From: MED-G105 sp039814575
GTDB lineage: Bacteria; Pseudomonadota; Alphaproteobacteria; Caulobacterales; Parvularculaceae
Length of the DNA: 64,000 nt
Direction: 5' to 3'
Assembly (NCBI GenBank): GCA_039814575.1
Contig: JBCCAY010000001.1
Location: 186,001 to 250,000 of the forward strand
This document shows positions 25,270-34,629 of the stretch, piece by piece. The notes below the pieces were generated by a model. That model saw only the letters and a list, made by a program, of their open reading frames with translations, made no database searches and had not been told where the DNA came from. Within the stretch, counting starts at the first letter, position 1. Each line of letters begins with the position of its first letter. Both the position numbers and the translations under genes were made by a program.

Positions 25270-25280
25270 AAGGGGCCGCG

Positions 25281-26240
25281 TCAGATTAGCTTTACGCCGA
25301 GCGCGTCGAATAACGCCGCGTCTTTGGTTTTTCCCGGATTGCTCGTCGTTAAGAGTTCATCGCCCACAAAGATCGAATTCGCGCCGGCGAAAAAGCACAA
25401 GGCTTGCATTTCGTCGCTCATATTTTCTCTGCCGGCGGACAAACGCACATAGGATGTCGGCATCAGAATGCGCGCGGCGGCGATAAGGCGTACAAAATCT
25501 AACGGCTCAACAGGGTCCGATGCGCCAAGCGGCGTGCCGTCAATCGGCATCAGCGCGTTGATCGGCACGCTTTCCGGCGGCGGGTCCATGCTGGCGAGCG
25601 CCAAGAGAAACCCAACGCGATCTTCGGCGGCTTCGCCCATGCCGACAATGCCGCCGCAGCAGACTTTCACGCCGGCGGCACGTACTCTGTCGAGCGTTTC
25701 GAGGCGATCCTCAAACGTTCGTGTGGAGACCATTTTCGGGTAATAGTCCGGCGATGTGTCGATATTATGGTTGTAATAGTCGAGGCCGGCGTCGCGTAAT
25801 TGTTCGGCTTGACCGTCATCGAGCATACCGAGCGTCATGCAGGTTTCAAGGCCGAGGGCTTTGACGTCGCCGAGCATGGCGCACAGCGCTTCCATGTCCC
25901 GGTCTTTGGGCCCGCGCCAGGCGGCGCCCATGCAAAACCGCGATGCGCCTTCGGCTTTAGCGCGTTTTGCTTCGGCGAGGACTGCCTCACGCGCCATCAG
26001 TTTCGATGCTTTGAGCCCGGTGTCGAATTTCGCCGACTGGCTGCAATAGCCGCAATCTTCGGGGCAGCCGCCGGTTTTGATGGACAGAAGGCGCGAGGCT
26101 TGGACTTCGTTCGGATCAAAGTGAGCGCGATGCGTTTTTGCTGCGCGGAAAAGAAGATCGGCGAAGGGCGCGTTCATTAGCGCTTCGACGTCGGCGCAGG
26201 TCCATAAGGGGGTCGTATCCGGTTTGTTTTCGCCGTCCAT
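25281..26240 (-). CDS. bioB: Biotin synthase BioB
   Basis: Radical SAM enzyme that inserts sulfur into dethiobiotin. The SAM [4Fe-4S] cluster cysteines are in GGCPEDCGYCSQS (Cys59, Cys63, Cys66 from this start). Other family motifs are FCMGAAWRGPKDRD, ETCMTLGMLDDGQ, YYNHNIDTSPDYYP, VCCGGIVGMGE, and the Arg ligand region YVRLSAGRENMSDE. The ATG at 26240 (MDGENKPD) has GAGG just upstream; a GTG at 26276 has none. It is 319 residues. No bioA, bioD or bioF is nearby, and dnaK is divergent across a ~440-base gap. Confidence 0.96.
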   Translation of the reverse strand: MDGENKPDTTPLWTCADVEALMNAPFADLLFRAAKTHRAHFDPNEVQASRLLSIKTGGCPEDCGYCSQSAKFDTGLKASKLMAREAVLAEAKRAKAEGASRFCMGAAWRGPKDRDMEALCAMLGDVKALGLETCMTLGMLDDGQAEQLRDAGLDYYNHNIDTSPDYYPKMVSTRTFEDRLETLDRVRAAGVKVCCGGIVGMGEAAEDRVGFLLALASMDPPPESVPINALMPIDGTPLGASDPVEPLDFVRLIAAARILMPTSYVRLSAGRENMSDEMQALCFFAGANSIFVGDELLTTSNPGKTKDAALFDALGVKLI

Positions 26241-26404
26241 GGAGCCTCGCGCGCCTCTTAAATTCGTAGAAATCACCCGCTAGCGTTAGCGAATGCCGGC
26301 GTTCTCGACAATGAAAGCGTCGGGGATTGCTCGCAAGATGGAGCGCCAATGTAAGCAATCGGGCGGGGATGACCAAAAATCCTTGGTCCTGCGCCCGTTA
26401 GGCG

Positions 26405-26433
26405 CTTGCAGGGGGAAAACGGTCTTCCTATAT
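26405..26433 (+). promoter_or_regulatory. Candidate sigma-32 heat-shock promoter of dnaK
   Basis: CTTG (26405-26408), 18 bases, then CCTATAT (26427-26433) fits the alphaproteobacterial heat-shock consensus CTTG-N17/18-CYTAT-T exactly. It faces dnaK, whose ATG is about 250 bases downstream, giving a long untranslated leader. I found no CIRCE inverted repeat. The rest of the 26241-26684 gap must also hold the bioB promoter, which I could not identify. Confidence 0.65.
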
Positions 26434-26684
26434 CCCGCTGCGAACAAGGATGACGGTCTTGATAGGGCCGCTCTCCGCCCGTTTTAAGTTTTGTTTATCA
26501 AATAGGGGTCGACATCGGCCCGGCGCTGACGACATCCGGGAACGACGTTGCGTAAACGCTTTCCTTGATTAAGGCCGGGCGGGCGATTAGGGGTTCCGTT
26601 TTTTAGACGCCCCAGTTTTGAACGCCCAAGTGCGCGAGGCGGCGCAGGCCGCTGTTGTCGACCTGCTGAAGGAGAATGAGAAGA

Positions 26685-28607
26685 ATGGCGAAAGTAATCG
26701 GGATCGACCTCGGGACCACGAACTCCTGTGTCGCTGTCATGGAAGGCAAAGAGCCGAAGGTCATCGAAAACGCTGAGGGCGCCCGCACGACCCCGTCGGT
26801 TGTCGCTTTTACCGAAGATGAGGAGCGCCTCATCGGCCAGCCGGCGAAACGCCAGGCGGTCACCAATCCTGAGAACACTTTCTTCGCTATTAAACGTCTC
26901 ATCGGCCGCCCATTCTCCGATCCGACTGTGGCGAAAGACAAGGGCATGGTGCCTTACGACATTGTCAAAGCGGACAATGGCGACGCCTGGGTGGAGAGCC
27001 GCGGCGAGAAATACGCGCCCTCGCAAATCTCCGCGTTTATCCTGCAAAAAATGAAAGAGACGGCTGAGGCTTATCTCGGTGACACGGTCGAGCAGGCGGT
27101 TATTACGGTTCCCGCGTACTTCAACGACGCTCAGCGCCAGGCGACAAAAGACGCCGGCAAAATCGCCGGCCTTGAGGTATTGCGCATCATCAACGAGCCG
27201 ACCGCGGCGGCGTTGGCGTACGGTCTTGAGAAAAAAGACGGTAAGAAAATCGCCGTTTACGACCTCGGCGGCGGCACGTTCGATATTTCCATTCTAGAGA
27301 TCGGCGACGGCGTCTTCGAAGTGCTCGCCACGAACGGCGACACCTTCCTCGGCGGTGAAGACTTTGACCTGCGCATCGTTGAATATCTCGCGGACGAGTT
27401 CAAAAAAGATCAAGGCATCGATCTGCGCAAGGATAAACTCGCGCTGCAACGCCTGAAAGAGGAAGCGGAGAAAGCTAAGAAAGAGCTGTCTTCGACGACA
27501 AGCTATGAGGTGAACCTGCCGTTCATCACGGCCGACGCCTCTGGTCCGAAGCACCTTAATATGAAGCTCTCGCGTGCGAAGCTTGAAAGCCTCGTTGAGG
27601 ATCTCGTTAAGCGCACCGTTGATCCGTGCAAGGCGGCGTTGAAAGACGCCGGTCTTTCTTCCGGCGATATCGAAGACGTTATTCTCGTTGGCGGCATGAC
27701 GCGCATGCCAGCCGTGCAAGAGACGGTGAAGAAGTTTTTCGGCCGCGATCCCCATAAGGGCGTGAACCCGGACGAAGTCGTCGCCCTTGGCGCGGCGATC
27801 CAAGCCGGCGTTCTGCAAGGCGACGTTAAAGACGTTCTCTTGTTGGACGTAACGCCACTGTCCCTCGGCATCGAAACCTTGGGCGGCGTTTTCACCCGCC
27901 TCATTGATCGCAACACGACGATCCCGACGAAGAAATCGCAGACCTTCTCAACGGCGGAAGACAATCAGTCCGCGGTGACGATCCGCGTCTTCCAGGGCGA
28001 GCGGGAAATGGCGGCTGACAATAAAATGCTCGGCCAGTTCGATCTTGTGGGCATCCCGCCGGCGCCGCGCGGCGTGCCGCAAGTTGAAGTCACCTTCGAT
28101 ATCGACGCCAACGGCATCGTCCATGTGTCGGCGAAAGACAAAGCGACGAACAAAGAGCAATCGATCCGCATCCAAGCCTCCGGCGGTTTATCGGACGGCG
28201 ACATCGAGCAAATGGTGAAGGACGCTGAAGCGAACGCCGAGGCCGACAAAGAACGCCGGGCCCTCGCTGAAGCGCGCAACCAAGCCGAAGCCACCGTCCA
28301 TCAGACCGAAAAGGCGATGGAGGAGCATTCCGACAAGATCGAAGCCGAGGAGCGCACGGCCATCGAAGAAGCGTTGGCGGCGACAAAGGAAGTCTTGGCG
28401 CAAGAGGACGCAACCTCCGAGGCGATCAATGAGTCCGCGCAGACCCTTCTCCAAGCGAGCATGAAGCTTGGCGAGGCGATGTATAAAGCGGGCGCGGAAG
28501 CCGATGCGGCGGCCGACGCCGCCGCTGATGGCGCTGCTGCCGATGCTGTCGATGAAGACGTTGTCGACGCGGACTTCGAAGAAGTCGACGGCGAGAAGAA
28601 AGACTAA
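26685..28607 (+). CDS. dnaK: Chaperone protein DnaK (Hsp70)
   Basis: ATP-driven Hsp70 chaperone. It begins MAKVIGIDLGTTNSCVAVME and shows the Hsp70 signatures AVYDLGGGTFDISILE and VILVGGMTRMPAVQE, the interdomain linker region KDVLLLDVTPLSLGIET, and an acidic C-terminal tail ending in DADFEEVDGEKKD. Length is 640 residues, normal. The ATG at 26685 has AAGGAG 10 bases upstream; an ATG at 26676 overlaps that site and cannot be used. DnaJ follows 162 bases later. Confidence 0.98.
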   Translation: MAKVIGIDLGTTNSCVAVMEGKEPKVIENAEGARTTPSVVAFTEDEERLIGQPAKRQAVTNPENTFFAIKRLIGRPFSDPTVAKDKGMVPYDIVKADNGDAWVESRGEKYAPSQISAFILQKMKETAEAYLGDTVEQAVITVPAYFNDAQRQATKDAGKIAGLEVLRIINEPTAAALAYGLEKKDGKKIAVYDLGGGTFDISILEIGDGVFEVLATNGDTFLGGEDFDLRIVEYLADEFKKDQGIDLRKDKLALQRLKEEAEKAKKELSSTTSYEVNLPFITADASGPKHLNMKLSRAKLESLVEDLVKRTVDPCKAALKDAGLSSGDIEDVILVGGMTRMPAVQETVKKFFGRDPHKGVNPDEVVALGAAIQAGVLQGDVKDVLLLDVTPLSLGIETLGGVFTRLIDRNTTIPTKKSQTFSTAEDNQSAVTIRVFQGEREMAADNKMLGQFDLVGIPPAPRGVPQVEVTFDIDANGIVHVSAKDKATNKEQSIRIQASGGLSDGDIEQMVKDAEANAEADKERRALAEARNQAEATVHQTEKAMEEHSDKIEAEERTAIEEALAATKEVLAQEDATSEAINESAQTLLQASMKLGEAMYKAGAEADAAADAAADGAAADAVDEDVVDADFEEVDGEKKD

Positions 28608-28769
28608 CGCGAAAAGGGCCCTTGCCCCTCGTGCTCTGTCGCCGTCAGTGTTTTTCTCAAAAGGCATTGACGGCGCATCGCTGTAACCGGTTGCGTTAGA
28701 GACCTCGGAGCAGCGGTTGAGACGTGCGGCGTTTGGTTTTTCTTTGCGAGGGCGGGCGAAGCGAGCTTT

Positions 28770-29897
28770 ATGACTCAGGACTTCTATTCAACCCTTGGCG
28801 TCGACAGAAGCGCTGACCAAGCGGCGCTGAAATCTGCGTTCCGTAAGGCGGCGATGAAGTATCATCCGGATCGTAACCCGGATAATCCTGAAGCGGAGCA
28901 AAGATTCAAAGAAGTCAACGAAGCCTACGAAGTTCTTTCCGACGAGCAAAAACGCGCCGCCTATGATCGGTTCGGCCATGAAGCGTTCAAAAACGGCGGC
29001 GGCAATGGCGCGGGCTTTGGAAACGGAGCTGGGTTCGGCGGCGGCGCGGGCGCGTTCGGCGATGTTTTCGAAGACATCTTCAACGAGTTCATGGGCGGCG
29101 GGCGCGGTCGCGGACCGGGCCGCGGCGCAGACCTGAAGTACGCTTTAGAAATTTCGCTCAGCGAAGCATTCGCCGGCAAAAAAGCCACCATAAAAATGCC
29201 GGGTTCGGTGACGTGTGAGACCTGCGACGGCACCGGCGCGAAACCGGGCACCGGGCCGACCACGTGCCCGACCTGTCGCGGCTCAGGCCGGGTTCGTTTT
29301 CAGCAGGGCTTTTTCACCATGGAGCGCACCTGCCCCGATTGCGGCGGCGAGGGGCGCATCATTAAAGATCCGTGTCCCGATTGTAACGGTGTCGGCCGGG
29401 TGCAGCGCGAGCGCACCTTAGCGGTGGATATCCCCGCCGGTATTGAAAGCGGCACGCGCATTCGTCTCGCCGGCGAGGGCGAGACGGGCCCCCGCGGCGG
29501 GCCGGAGGGCGATCTTTATATTTTCGTGCAAGTCAAAGACCACGAGATTTTCGAGCGCGACGGCGGCGATCTTTATTGCGCCACGCCCATCCCCATGACG
29601 ACGGCGGCGCTTGGCGGCGAGTTTGAAGCCCCGACCATCGATGGCGGCCGCGTGAAGATTAAAGTGCCTGAGGGCGCGCAAACGGGCCGTCGGTTCCGGG
29701 TGCGCGGCAAGGGCATGACCCGCCTCAATCAAAAAGGCCGCGGCGACATGTTCGTCGAGATCGGCGTCGAAACGCCGGTCGGCCTCAACGCCAAGCAAAA
29801 AGATCTTATGAAACAGTTTTGTGAGGCCGGCGGCGACGAAGCGTGCCCGGAGTCAAAGGGCTTTTTCGCAAAGGCGAAAACCTTTTGGGACGGCTGA
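28770..29897 (+). CDS. dnaJ: Chaperone protein DnaJ (Hsp40)
   Basis: Co-chaperone that stimulates DnaK ATPase and delivers substrates. The J domain has HPD in MKYHPDRNPDNPE; a Gly/Phe-rich stretch follows (GNGAGFGNGAGFGGGAGAFG). Four CxxCxGxG zinc-binding repeats are visible: CETCDGTG, CPTCRGSG, CPDCGGEG, CPDCNGVG. The C-terminal substrate-binding domains follow. It is 375 residues, normal. In many alphaproteobacteria dapB comes next; here two unrelated genes lie between. Confidence 0.98.
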   Translation: MTQDFYSTLGVDRSADQAALKSAFRKAAMKYHPDRNPDNPEAEQRFKEVNEAYEVLSDEQKRAAYDRFGHEAFKNGGGNGAGFGNGAGFGGGAGAFGDVFEDIFNEFMGGGRGRGPGRGADLKYALEISLSEAFAGKKATIKMPGSVTCETCDGTGAKPGTGPTTCPTCRGSGRVRFQQGFFTMERTCPDCGGEGRIIKDPCPDCNGVGRVQRERTLAVDIPAGIESGTRIRLAGEGETGPRGGPEGDLYIFVQVKDHEIFERDGGDLYCATPIPMTTAALGGEFEAPTIDGGRVKIKVPEGAQTGRRFRVRGKGMTRLNQKGRGDMFVEIGVETPVGLNAKQKDLMKQFCEAGGDEACPESKGFFAKAKTFWDG

Positions 29898-30053
29898 CCC
29901 TATTCGATCCGTTCTTAGTTTTCACGACTGCTGATTGAATGGGGCGGCGCACTCCATAAGCGATCCGAGATTTAACCCTGCGACCATTGGCGCTCGGGCT
30001 TTTCGCGGTTAACCTTTTCCTAACGGTTTGACGAAGCACGAGGAACGCAGGCC

Positions 30054-30809
30054 ATGGCCCGCCGTTATGATGACGACGACACCGATCGGATTTCCGTCCC
30101 GATTGTCCTTGCTTTTATTCCTATCCTCGGCGTTTTGGCCTTTGTCGGCTATCGCTGGACGGAGGCGAACAAGACCTCGCCAAACACTCCTGTCGCATCC
30201 GAAATGATGGCGATCTCCGGCGTTGCGGAAACCGATAGTGACGATCCAAATGGCGACGATGTCACTCTCGACGGCGGCCCGGCGCAGACCGACGCCGGTT
30301 CTGGCGATGACTTTGTTGAGGATGGCGTTGACACCGAGCCCGACTTGAAAACGAACGGCGACACTGGCGCCGGCGCCAATATCGCGACCGATGCTGATGG
30401 GGATGCGTCTTCTGAGTCGGAGGATCGCGCTTTTAACCCGCCGCCAAGCCCTCAGCCCCTCCCAGTGCCTGAGCCCATTCAAATAACCGTTTATTTCGAG
30501 CTGATGAAAGCGTCGCTGACGCCGGAGGCCGCTGAACTGCTCACCGCGCAGATGCGCGACGTCTCGGGCTATGACATCGCTTCTGTCCGGATTGACGGCT
30601 ACACCGACACCGCTGGAACGCCGAGCTATAATGCGCCGCTTTCCCGCCGTCGTGCGGAGACGGTGCGCGCCGCTCTCATCGATCTTGGCGCGCCAGCTGC
30701 GCGCGTTGCCGCCGTTGGTCACGGTGAAACGACGCTCGCGGTGCAAACGCCCGACGGCGTGCGCGAGCCCGGCAATCGCCGTGCCATTGCGCGCTTTACG
30801 TTCGAGTAG
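30054..30809 (+). CDS. OmpA-family protein with single N-terminal membrane anchor
   Basis: A 251-residue protein: a short acidic cytoplasmic start (MARRYDDDDTDRIS), one membrane helix (VPIVLAFIPILGVLAFVGY), a long acidic linker rich in Asp and Gly, then an OmpA C-terminal peptidoglycan-binding domain (ITVYFELMKASLTPEAAELL, RIDGYTDTAGTPSYNAPLS, RRRAETVRAALIDLG, GHGETTLAV, NRRAIARFTF). It is anchored in the inner membrane and should bind peptidoglycan by the domain's Asp and Arg residues. It lies 13 bases upstream of the M1 peptidase gene, so the two are probably co-transcribed. Confidence 0.85.
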   Translation: MARRYDDDDTDRISVPIVLAFIPILGVLAFVGYRWTEANKTSPNTPVASEMMAISGVAETDSDDPNGDDVTLDGGPAQTDAGSGDDFVEDGVDTEPDLKTNGDTGAGANIATDADGDASSESEDRAFNPPPSPQPLPVPEPIQITVYFELMKASLTPEAAELLTAQMRDVSGYDIASVRIDGYTDTAGTPSYNAPLSRRRAETVRAALIDLGAPAARVAAVGHGETTLAVQTPDGVREPGNRRAIARFTFE

Positions 30810-30822
30810 AACCGTCGAACGA

Positions 30823-32877
30823 ATGACCGCCCCCTTCAAAAAATTTTGTTTTGGCGCACTGCTTGTTGCGACAGCGGCGTTCCTCGTCGGTTGCGGCGAT
30901 GAGGTGACGGGACTGTCGGGCGGTGCGCTCGCCGACGCGCTTATTGGGCGTGAGGGCCAGGCGCAGAAAGCTGAAGAAGCCGAGCGAGCCACGCAAACAG
31001 CGGCGCTCTTTGATCCAGCGGCTGCCGATCGCGTCGATGTCTTCACTTATTCTAATTACGACGCTGTTGCGGTTCGGGACGCTGACTTTGATCTTGTCGT
31101 CGATTTCGATAAGCGGACGTTGAAGGGCTTTGTAACGCTCGCGTTTGACCGGCTTGACCCCAATGCGCCAGAAATTGTTCTTGATACGGCGGGCCTCGTC
31201 ATTGCAAGCGTCGAGGCGCTGAGGCCGGGCACTAACCGCACCGCTGTTCCTTCCGGCTCCGATGAAAATAACGCGCCGACATCCGTCTGGACTGCGGCTC
31301 CTTTTTTGATCGGCGCCTGGGACGAGATGATGGGCGCGCCCTTAACGATCGAATTACCCGATGGCGCAACAAAAGTGCGCATCGCCTATGAAACAGCGCC
31401 GAGCGCCGCAGGGTTGCAATGGTTGACGGCCGAACAAACGGCGGCTGGCGAAGGCCCTTTCGTCTATAGCCAAGCCCAGGCGATCCATGCCCGTTCGATG
31501 GCGCCGCTGCAGGATACGCCGGCGCTACGCATGACGTATACGGCGCGTATACGTCTTGACGGCGCGCCGGATGATGCGCTCGCCCTCATGGCGGCGCGCC
31601 AAGACCCCGACGGCGCGCGCGATGGCGATTATCGCTTTGAAATGCGCCAGCCCGTGCCGCCTTATCTTTTTGCTCTCGCTGCGGGTGATCTCGCCTTTAA
31701 GCCGATCAGCGACACAATCGGTGTCTATGCGGAGGATTATATTCTAGAGGCCTCAGCGGCGGAGTTCGCCGATGCGCCAGCCATGGCGACGGCGGCTGAG
31801 CAGTTTTATGGCCCTTATCGTTGGGAGCGCTACGATATGCTGGTGCTGCCGCCGAGCTTTCCCTATGGCGGCATGGAGAACCCGCGCCTCACCTTCCTAA
31901 CGCCGACGCTTGTCGCCGGCGATAAAAGTCTCACCGACGTTGTCGCCCATGAGATCGCCCATTCCTGGTCGGGCAATCTCGTCACCAACGCCACGTGGCG
32001 CGACGCCTGGCTGAACGAGGGGTTCACCACCTATGTGGAGAACCGCATCATGGAGGCGCTTTACGGGCCGGAGCGGGCCTTGATGGAGCGCGCGCTCGAC
32101 CATGAAAAGCTATTGGAAACGCTCGCCGCCGCCGAACGCCCGGAGCGCACGCGTCTGAAACTCCCCGCTGGCATTGATCACCCCTCCGCCGGTTTTACGC
32201 GCGTGTCTTACATAAAAGGCGCTTTCTTTTTGCGGTTCTTAGAAGAGCGCTTCGGTCGCGCCGCTTTTGATGCGTTTCTAAAAGACTATTTCGACGCCTT
32301 CGCGTTCAAAGCGGTGGTGACGGAGGATTTTCTCGCTTTCCTCCAAGAACGGTTGATGGCGGCGAACCCGGACACGGTGAGCGCCGATGAGATTCGTGAA
32401 TGGGTTCTGGGGCCCGGCCTTCCGGAAACGTTCGATCCGCCGCAATCCGATCGGTTTAGCGCCGTCGCCGCCCAGCAAGCGGACTGGCTCGAAGGCTTGG
32501 TTGCGGCAAGCGATTTAGAAACGGAGGCGTGGTCGACCCATGAGTGGCTGAGTTTCATCAATACCTTGCCACCGGGTTTGCAAGAAACCCAATACACTGA
32601 TCTAGACGCCGCTTTTGGCTTGAGCACAGCAGAGAACGCTGAGATCGCCTTCGCCTGGTACCGTCACGCTGTCGCGTCTGACTATGCGCCGGCGTTTGAC
32701 CCCCTCGAAGGCTTTTTGCGCCGCGTCGGCCGTATGAAGTACGTTATTCCGCTTTATGAAGATTTATCCCAAACCGAAAGGCGCGAATGGGCGGCGGCGG
32801 TTTACGCTGAGGCGCGCGCCGGTTATCACCCCATAGCGCAATCTCGCGTAGACACCGTATTCGCGCCAATTGAATAA
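30823..32877 (+). CDS. M1-family metallopeptidase lipoprotein (LTA4-hydrolase-like)
   Basis: A 684-residue zinc aminopeptidase. The zinc site is H376-E-I-A-H380 followed by Glu399 in WLNEGFTTYVEN, which gives the family spacing HExxH-x18-E. The exopeptidase motif is GGMENPRLTF at ~349-358. The C-terminal helical region resembles the leukotriene A4 hydrolase branch. The N-terminus is a lipoprotein signal (FGALLVATAAFLVGCGDE), so it works in the periplasm or at a membrane. The long upstream open frame overlaps the OmpA gene; the ATG at 30823 is chosen because it gives the signal peptide at once. No strong ribosome site is seen; coupling to the OmpA gene is likely. Confidence 0.92.
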   Translation: MTAPFKKFCFGALLVATAAFLVGCGDEVTGLSGGALADALIGREGQAQKAEEAERATQTAALFDPAAADRVDVFTYSNYDAVAVRDADFDLVVDFDKRTLKGFVTLAFDRLDPNAPEIVLDTAGLVIASVEALRPGTNRTAVPSGSDENNAPTSVWTAAPFLIGAWDEMMGAPLTIELPDGATKVRIAYETAPSAAGLQWLTAEQTAAGEGPFVYSQAQAIHARSMAPLQDTPALRMTYTARIRLDGAPDDALALMAARQDPDGARDGDYRFEMRQPVPPYLFALAAGDLAFKPISDTIGVYAEDYILEASAAEFADAPAMATAAEQFYGPYRWERYDMLVLPPSFPYGGMENPRLTFLTPTLVAGDKSLTDVVAHEIAHSWSGNLVTNATWRDAWLNEGFTTYVENRIMEALYGPERALMERALDHEKLLETLAAAERPERTRLKLPAGIDHPSAGFTRVSYIKGAFFLRFLEERFGRAAFDAFLKDYFDAFAFKAVVTEDFLAFLQERLMAANPDTVSADEIREWVLGPGLPETFDPPQSDRFSAVAAQQADWLEGLVAASDLETEAWSTHEWLSFINTLPPGLQETQYTDLDAAFGLSTAENAEIAFAWYRHAVASDYAPAFDPLEGFLRRVGRMKYVIPLYEDLSQTERREWAAAVYAEARAGYHPIAQSRVDTVFAPIE

Positions 32878-32991
32878 GCATCGACTACGGAAGATGCTTG
32901 ACGTATGACGCCCTGATAGGGGGCCCATAAGCATCGACGACACGAACCGAAATGAGCGATCGAGACGCCTCGTATTTATAAAGGACATTCC

Positions 32992-33807
32992 ATGGCCACC
33001 CACCGTTTTCTGATCGCCGGCGCCGGCGGGCGCATGGGCCGGGCGGTTATTCGCGCGGCTGTTGAGACGCCGGGCGTCGCTCTCGCTGGCGGCGTTGATC
33101 GCGCAGAAAGCGCCGCCGTCGGCCAGGATTTAGGGCCGCTCGCCGGGCTCGATGCGCTCGGGCTAAAAGTAACGCATACGGATGCGGCGAAACTCGACGC
33201 GGCGACGGCGGTGATCGATTTTTCCGCGCCCGGCGCCAGTGTCGCGCTCGCGGCGCGCGCTGCAGAAACTGGGACGTCCATGGTCATCGGCACGACCGGG
33301 TTTGCTGCTGAAGAAGAAGCGGCGATTGTGCGGGCGGCTGAGAAAACCGCCATTGTCAAATCCGGCAATATGAGCCTTGGGGTCAATCTCTTGGCGGCGC
33401 TGGTGAAAGAGGCTGCGGCGCGCCTTGATCCGGCGCACTATGACATCGACATCATCGAAGCCCACCACCGAGACAAAGTCGATGCGCCCTCAGGGACCGC
33501 CTTGATGCTTGGCCGCGCGGCGGCAGATGGGCGCGGTGTCGCGCTTGATGACGTTGCGGCGCATGACCGTTCGGGCAAGCGCGCCGACGGCGCGATTGGC
33601 TTCGCCGTAGTGCGCGGCGGCGGGATCGTCGGCGAACACTCAGCGCTCTTTGCGGGCCGGCAAGAAGTCATCGAATTGACCCATAAAGCGATTGACCGCG
33701 ACCTCTTCGCGCGCGGCGCTGTCACCGCCGCCCAGTGGGCGGCCGGGCGTCCGCCGGGGCTTTATGACATGACAGATGTCTTAGGCCTTTATAGCGGGCG
33801 CCAGTAA
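32992..33807 (+). CDS. dapB: 4-hydroxy-tetrahydrodipicolinate reductase DapB
   Basis: NAD(P)H-dependent reductase of the diaminopimelate/lysine pathway, needed for peptidoglycan. Nucleotide-binding motif IAGAGGRMGRAVIRA, the conserved loop VIGTTGFAAEE, KSGNMSLGVNLLAAL, and the substrate-binding signature EAHHRDKVDAPSGTA are all visible. It is 271 residues, normal. The start ATG at 32992 follows AAAGGACATTCC. It is 114 bases downstream of the M1 peptidase gene. Confidence 0.97.
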   Translation: MATHRFLIAGAGGRMGRAVIRAAVETPGVALAGGVDRAESAAVGQDLGPLAGLDALGLKVTHTDAAKLDAATAVIDFSAPGASVALAARAAETGTSMVIGTTGFAAEEEAAIVRAAEKTAIVKSGNMSLGVNLLAALVKEAAARLDPAHYDIDIIEAHHRDKVDAPSGTALMLGRAAADGRGVALDDVAAHDRSGKRADGAIGFAVVRGGGIVGEHSALFAGRQEVIELTHKAIDRDLFARGAVTAAQWAAGRPPGLYDMTDVLGLYSGRQ

Positions 33808-34067
33808 GCCCCGCGCCGTATCGCTCGGCCGATCTTGCCGCCGCGCGCGGCACCGGCGTTATTGCGGGCGATTGGCATTTTCGAACCTAACGCATTGAAC
33901 GGGGCTTTAGCGCTTCGTTGATTAACCATCGACATCTCGGTTCGGCGCGGGCTTGGGTCACTTTTGCGCGTGCAGGTCTTGGCGGGACCGTTAAAAATTT
34001 ATTGGATTGTCCGCCCGTTCCTTAAGGCTGGCGGTGGAATGTCCAGTCCTCAGTTTTGGGGACGAGT

Positions 34068-34613
34068 ATGCGTTCGGATTTCGTGTTTGCGGTTTTGGTC
34101 GTCATTGTTGCGATCTTAGGCGTGCGGTTTTTAGAAGTTCGCGAACACGCCGCTGCAGCCGACATGGCGACTCTAGCGGACGCCGCGCCGCCAACCTTCG
34201 CCGCCGCCGCACCGCCGCCTTCCGACTATTACTCGGGAACAGGCGCCGAAGTGCGCATTCTCCCCGGCGCCCATGATCAGTTTTTCGTCACCGCGGCGGT
34301 CAACCGCAATCCGGCGTCGTTCTTGATCGATACCGGCGCGAGCTATGTTGCGCTAAGGGAAAGCGACGCCTTGGCGTCGGGCATTTACACTAAGCTTGAC
34401 GATTATGTGCACCCTGTCCGCACGGCGAACGGCGAAACCAACGCCGCAATGGTCACCTTACGGACGGTTGAGATCGATAATCTACGCGTCGACGACGTCA
34501 AAGCCTTCATCCTGCCGGACGACCAATTGGGCGTGAACCTCTTGGGCATGAGCTTTTTATCCCGCCTTGAAAGCGTTGAAGCGCGTCGTGGCGAATTAGT
34601 GCTGCGCGGTTAG
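34068..34613 (+). CDS. Retropepsin-like aspartic protease (TIGR02281-type)
   Basis: A 181-residue membrane-anchored protein. One N-terminal helix (FVFAVLVVIVAILGVRFLEV), an Ala/Pro linker, then a single retropepsin domain with the catalytic FLIDTGASYVALRES and the partner strand GVNLLGMSFLSRLES. Retropepsins act as dimers, each half giving one Asp. The bacterial family with a clan AA domain and one helix is common in alphaproteobacteria; its targets are mostly unknown. The ATG at 34068 has GGGGA upstream; TTG at 34056 would lengthen it by four residues. It is convergent with the ubiH gene. Confidence 0.85.
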   Translation: MRSDFVFAVLVVIVAILGVRFLEVREHAAAADMATLADAAPPTFAAAAPPPSDYYSGTGAEVRILPGAHDQFFVTAAVNRNPASFLIDTGASYVALRESDALASGIYTKLDDYVHPVRTANGETNAAMVTLRTVEIDNLRVDDVKAFILPDDQLGVNLLGMSFLSRLESVEARRGELVLRG

Positions 34614-34629
34614 GTCGAGGCGTTTCAGC

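Noticed and set aside
30571..30822. An 84-residue N-terminal extension of the M1 peptidase
   Set aside because: It overlaps the OmpA gene in another frame and would bury the lipoprotein signal peptide.
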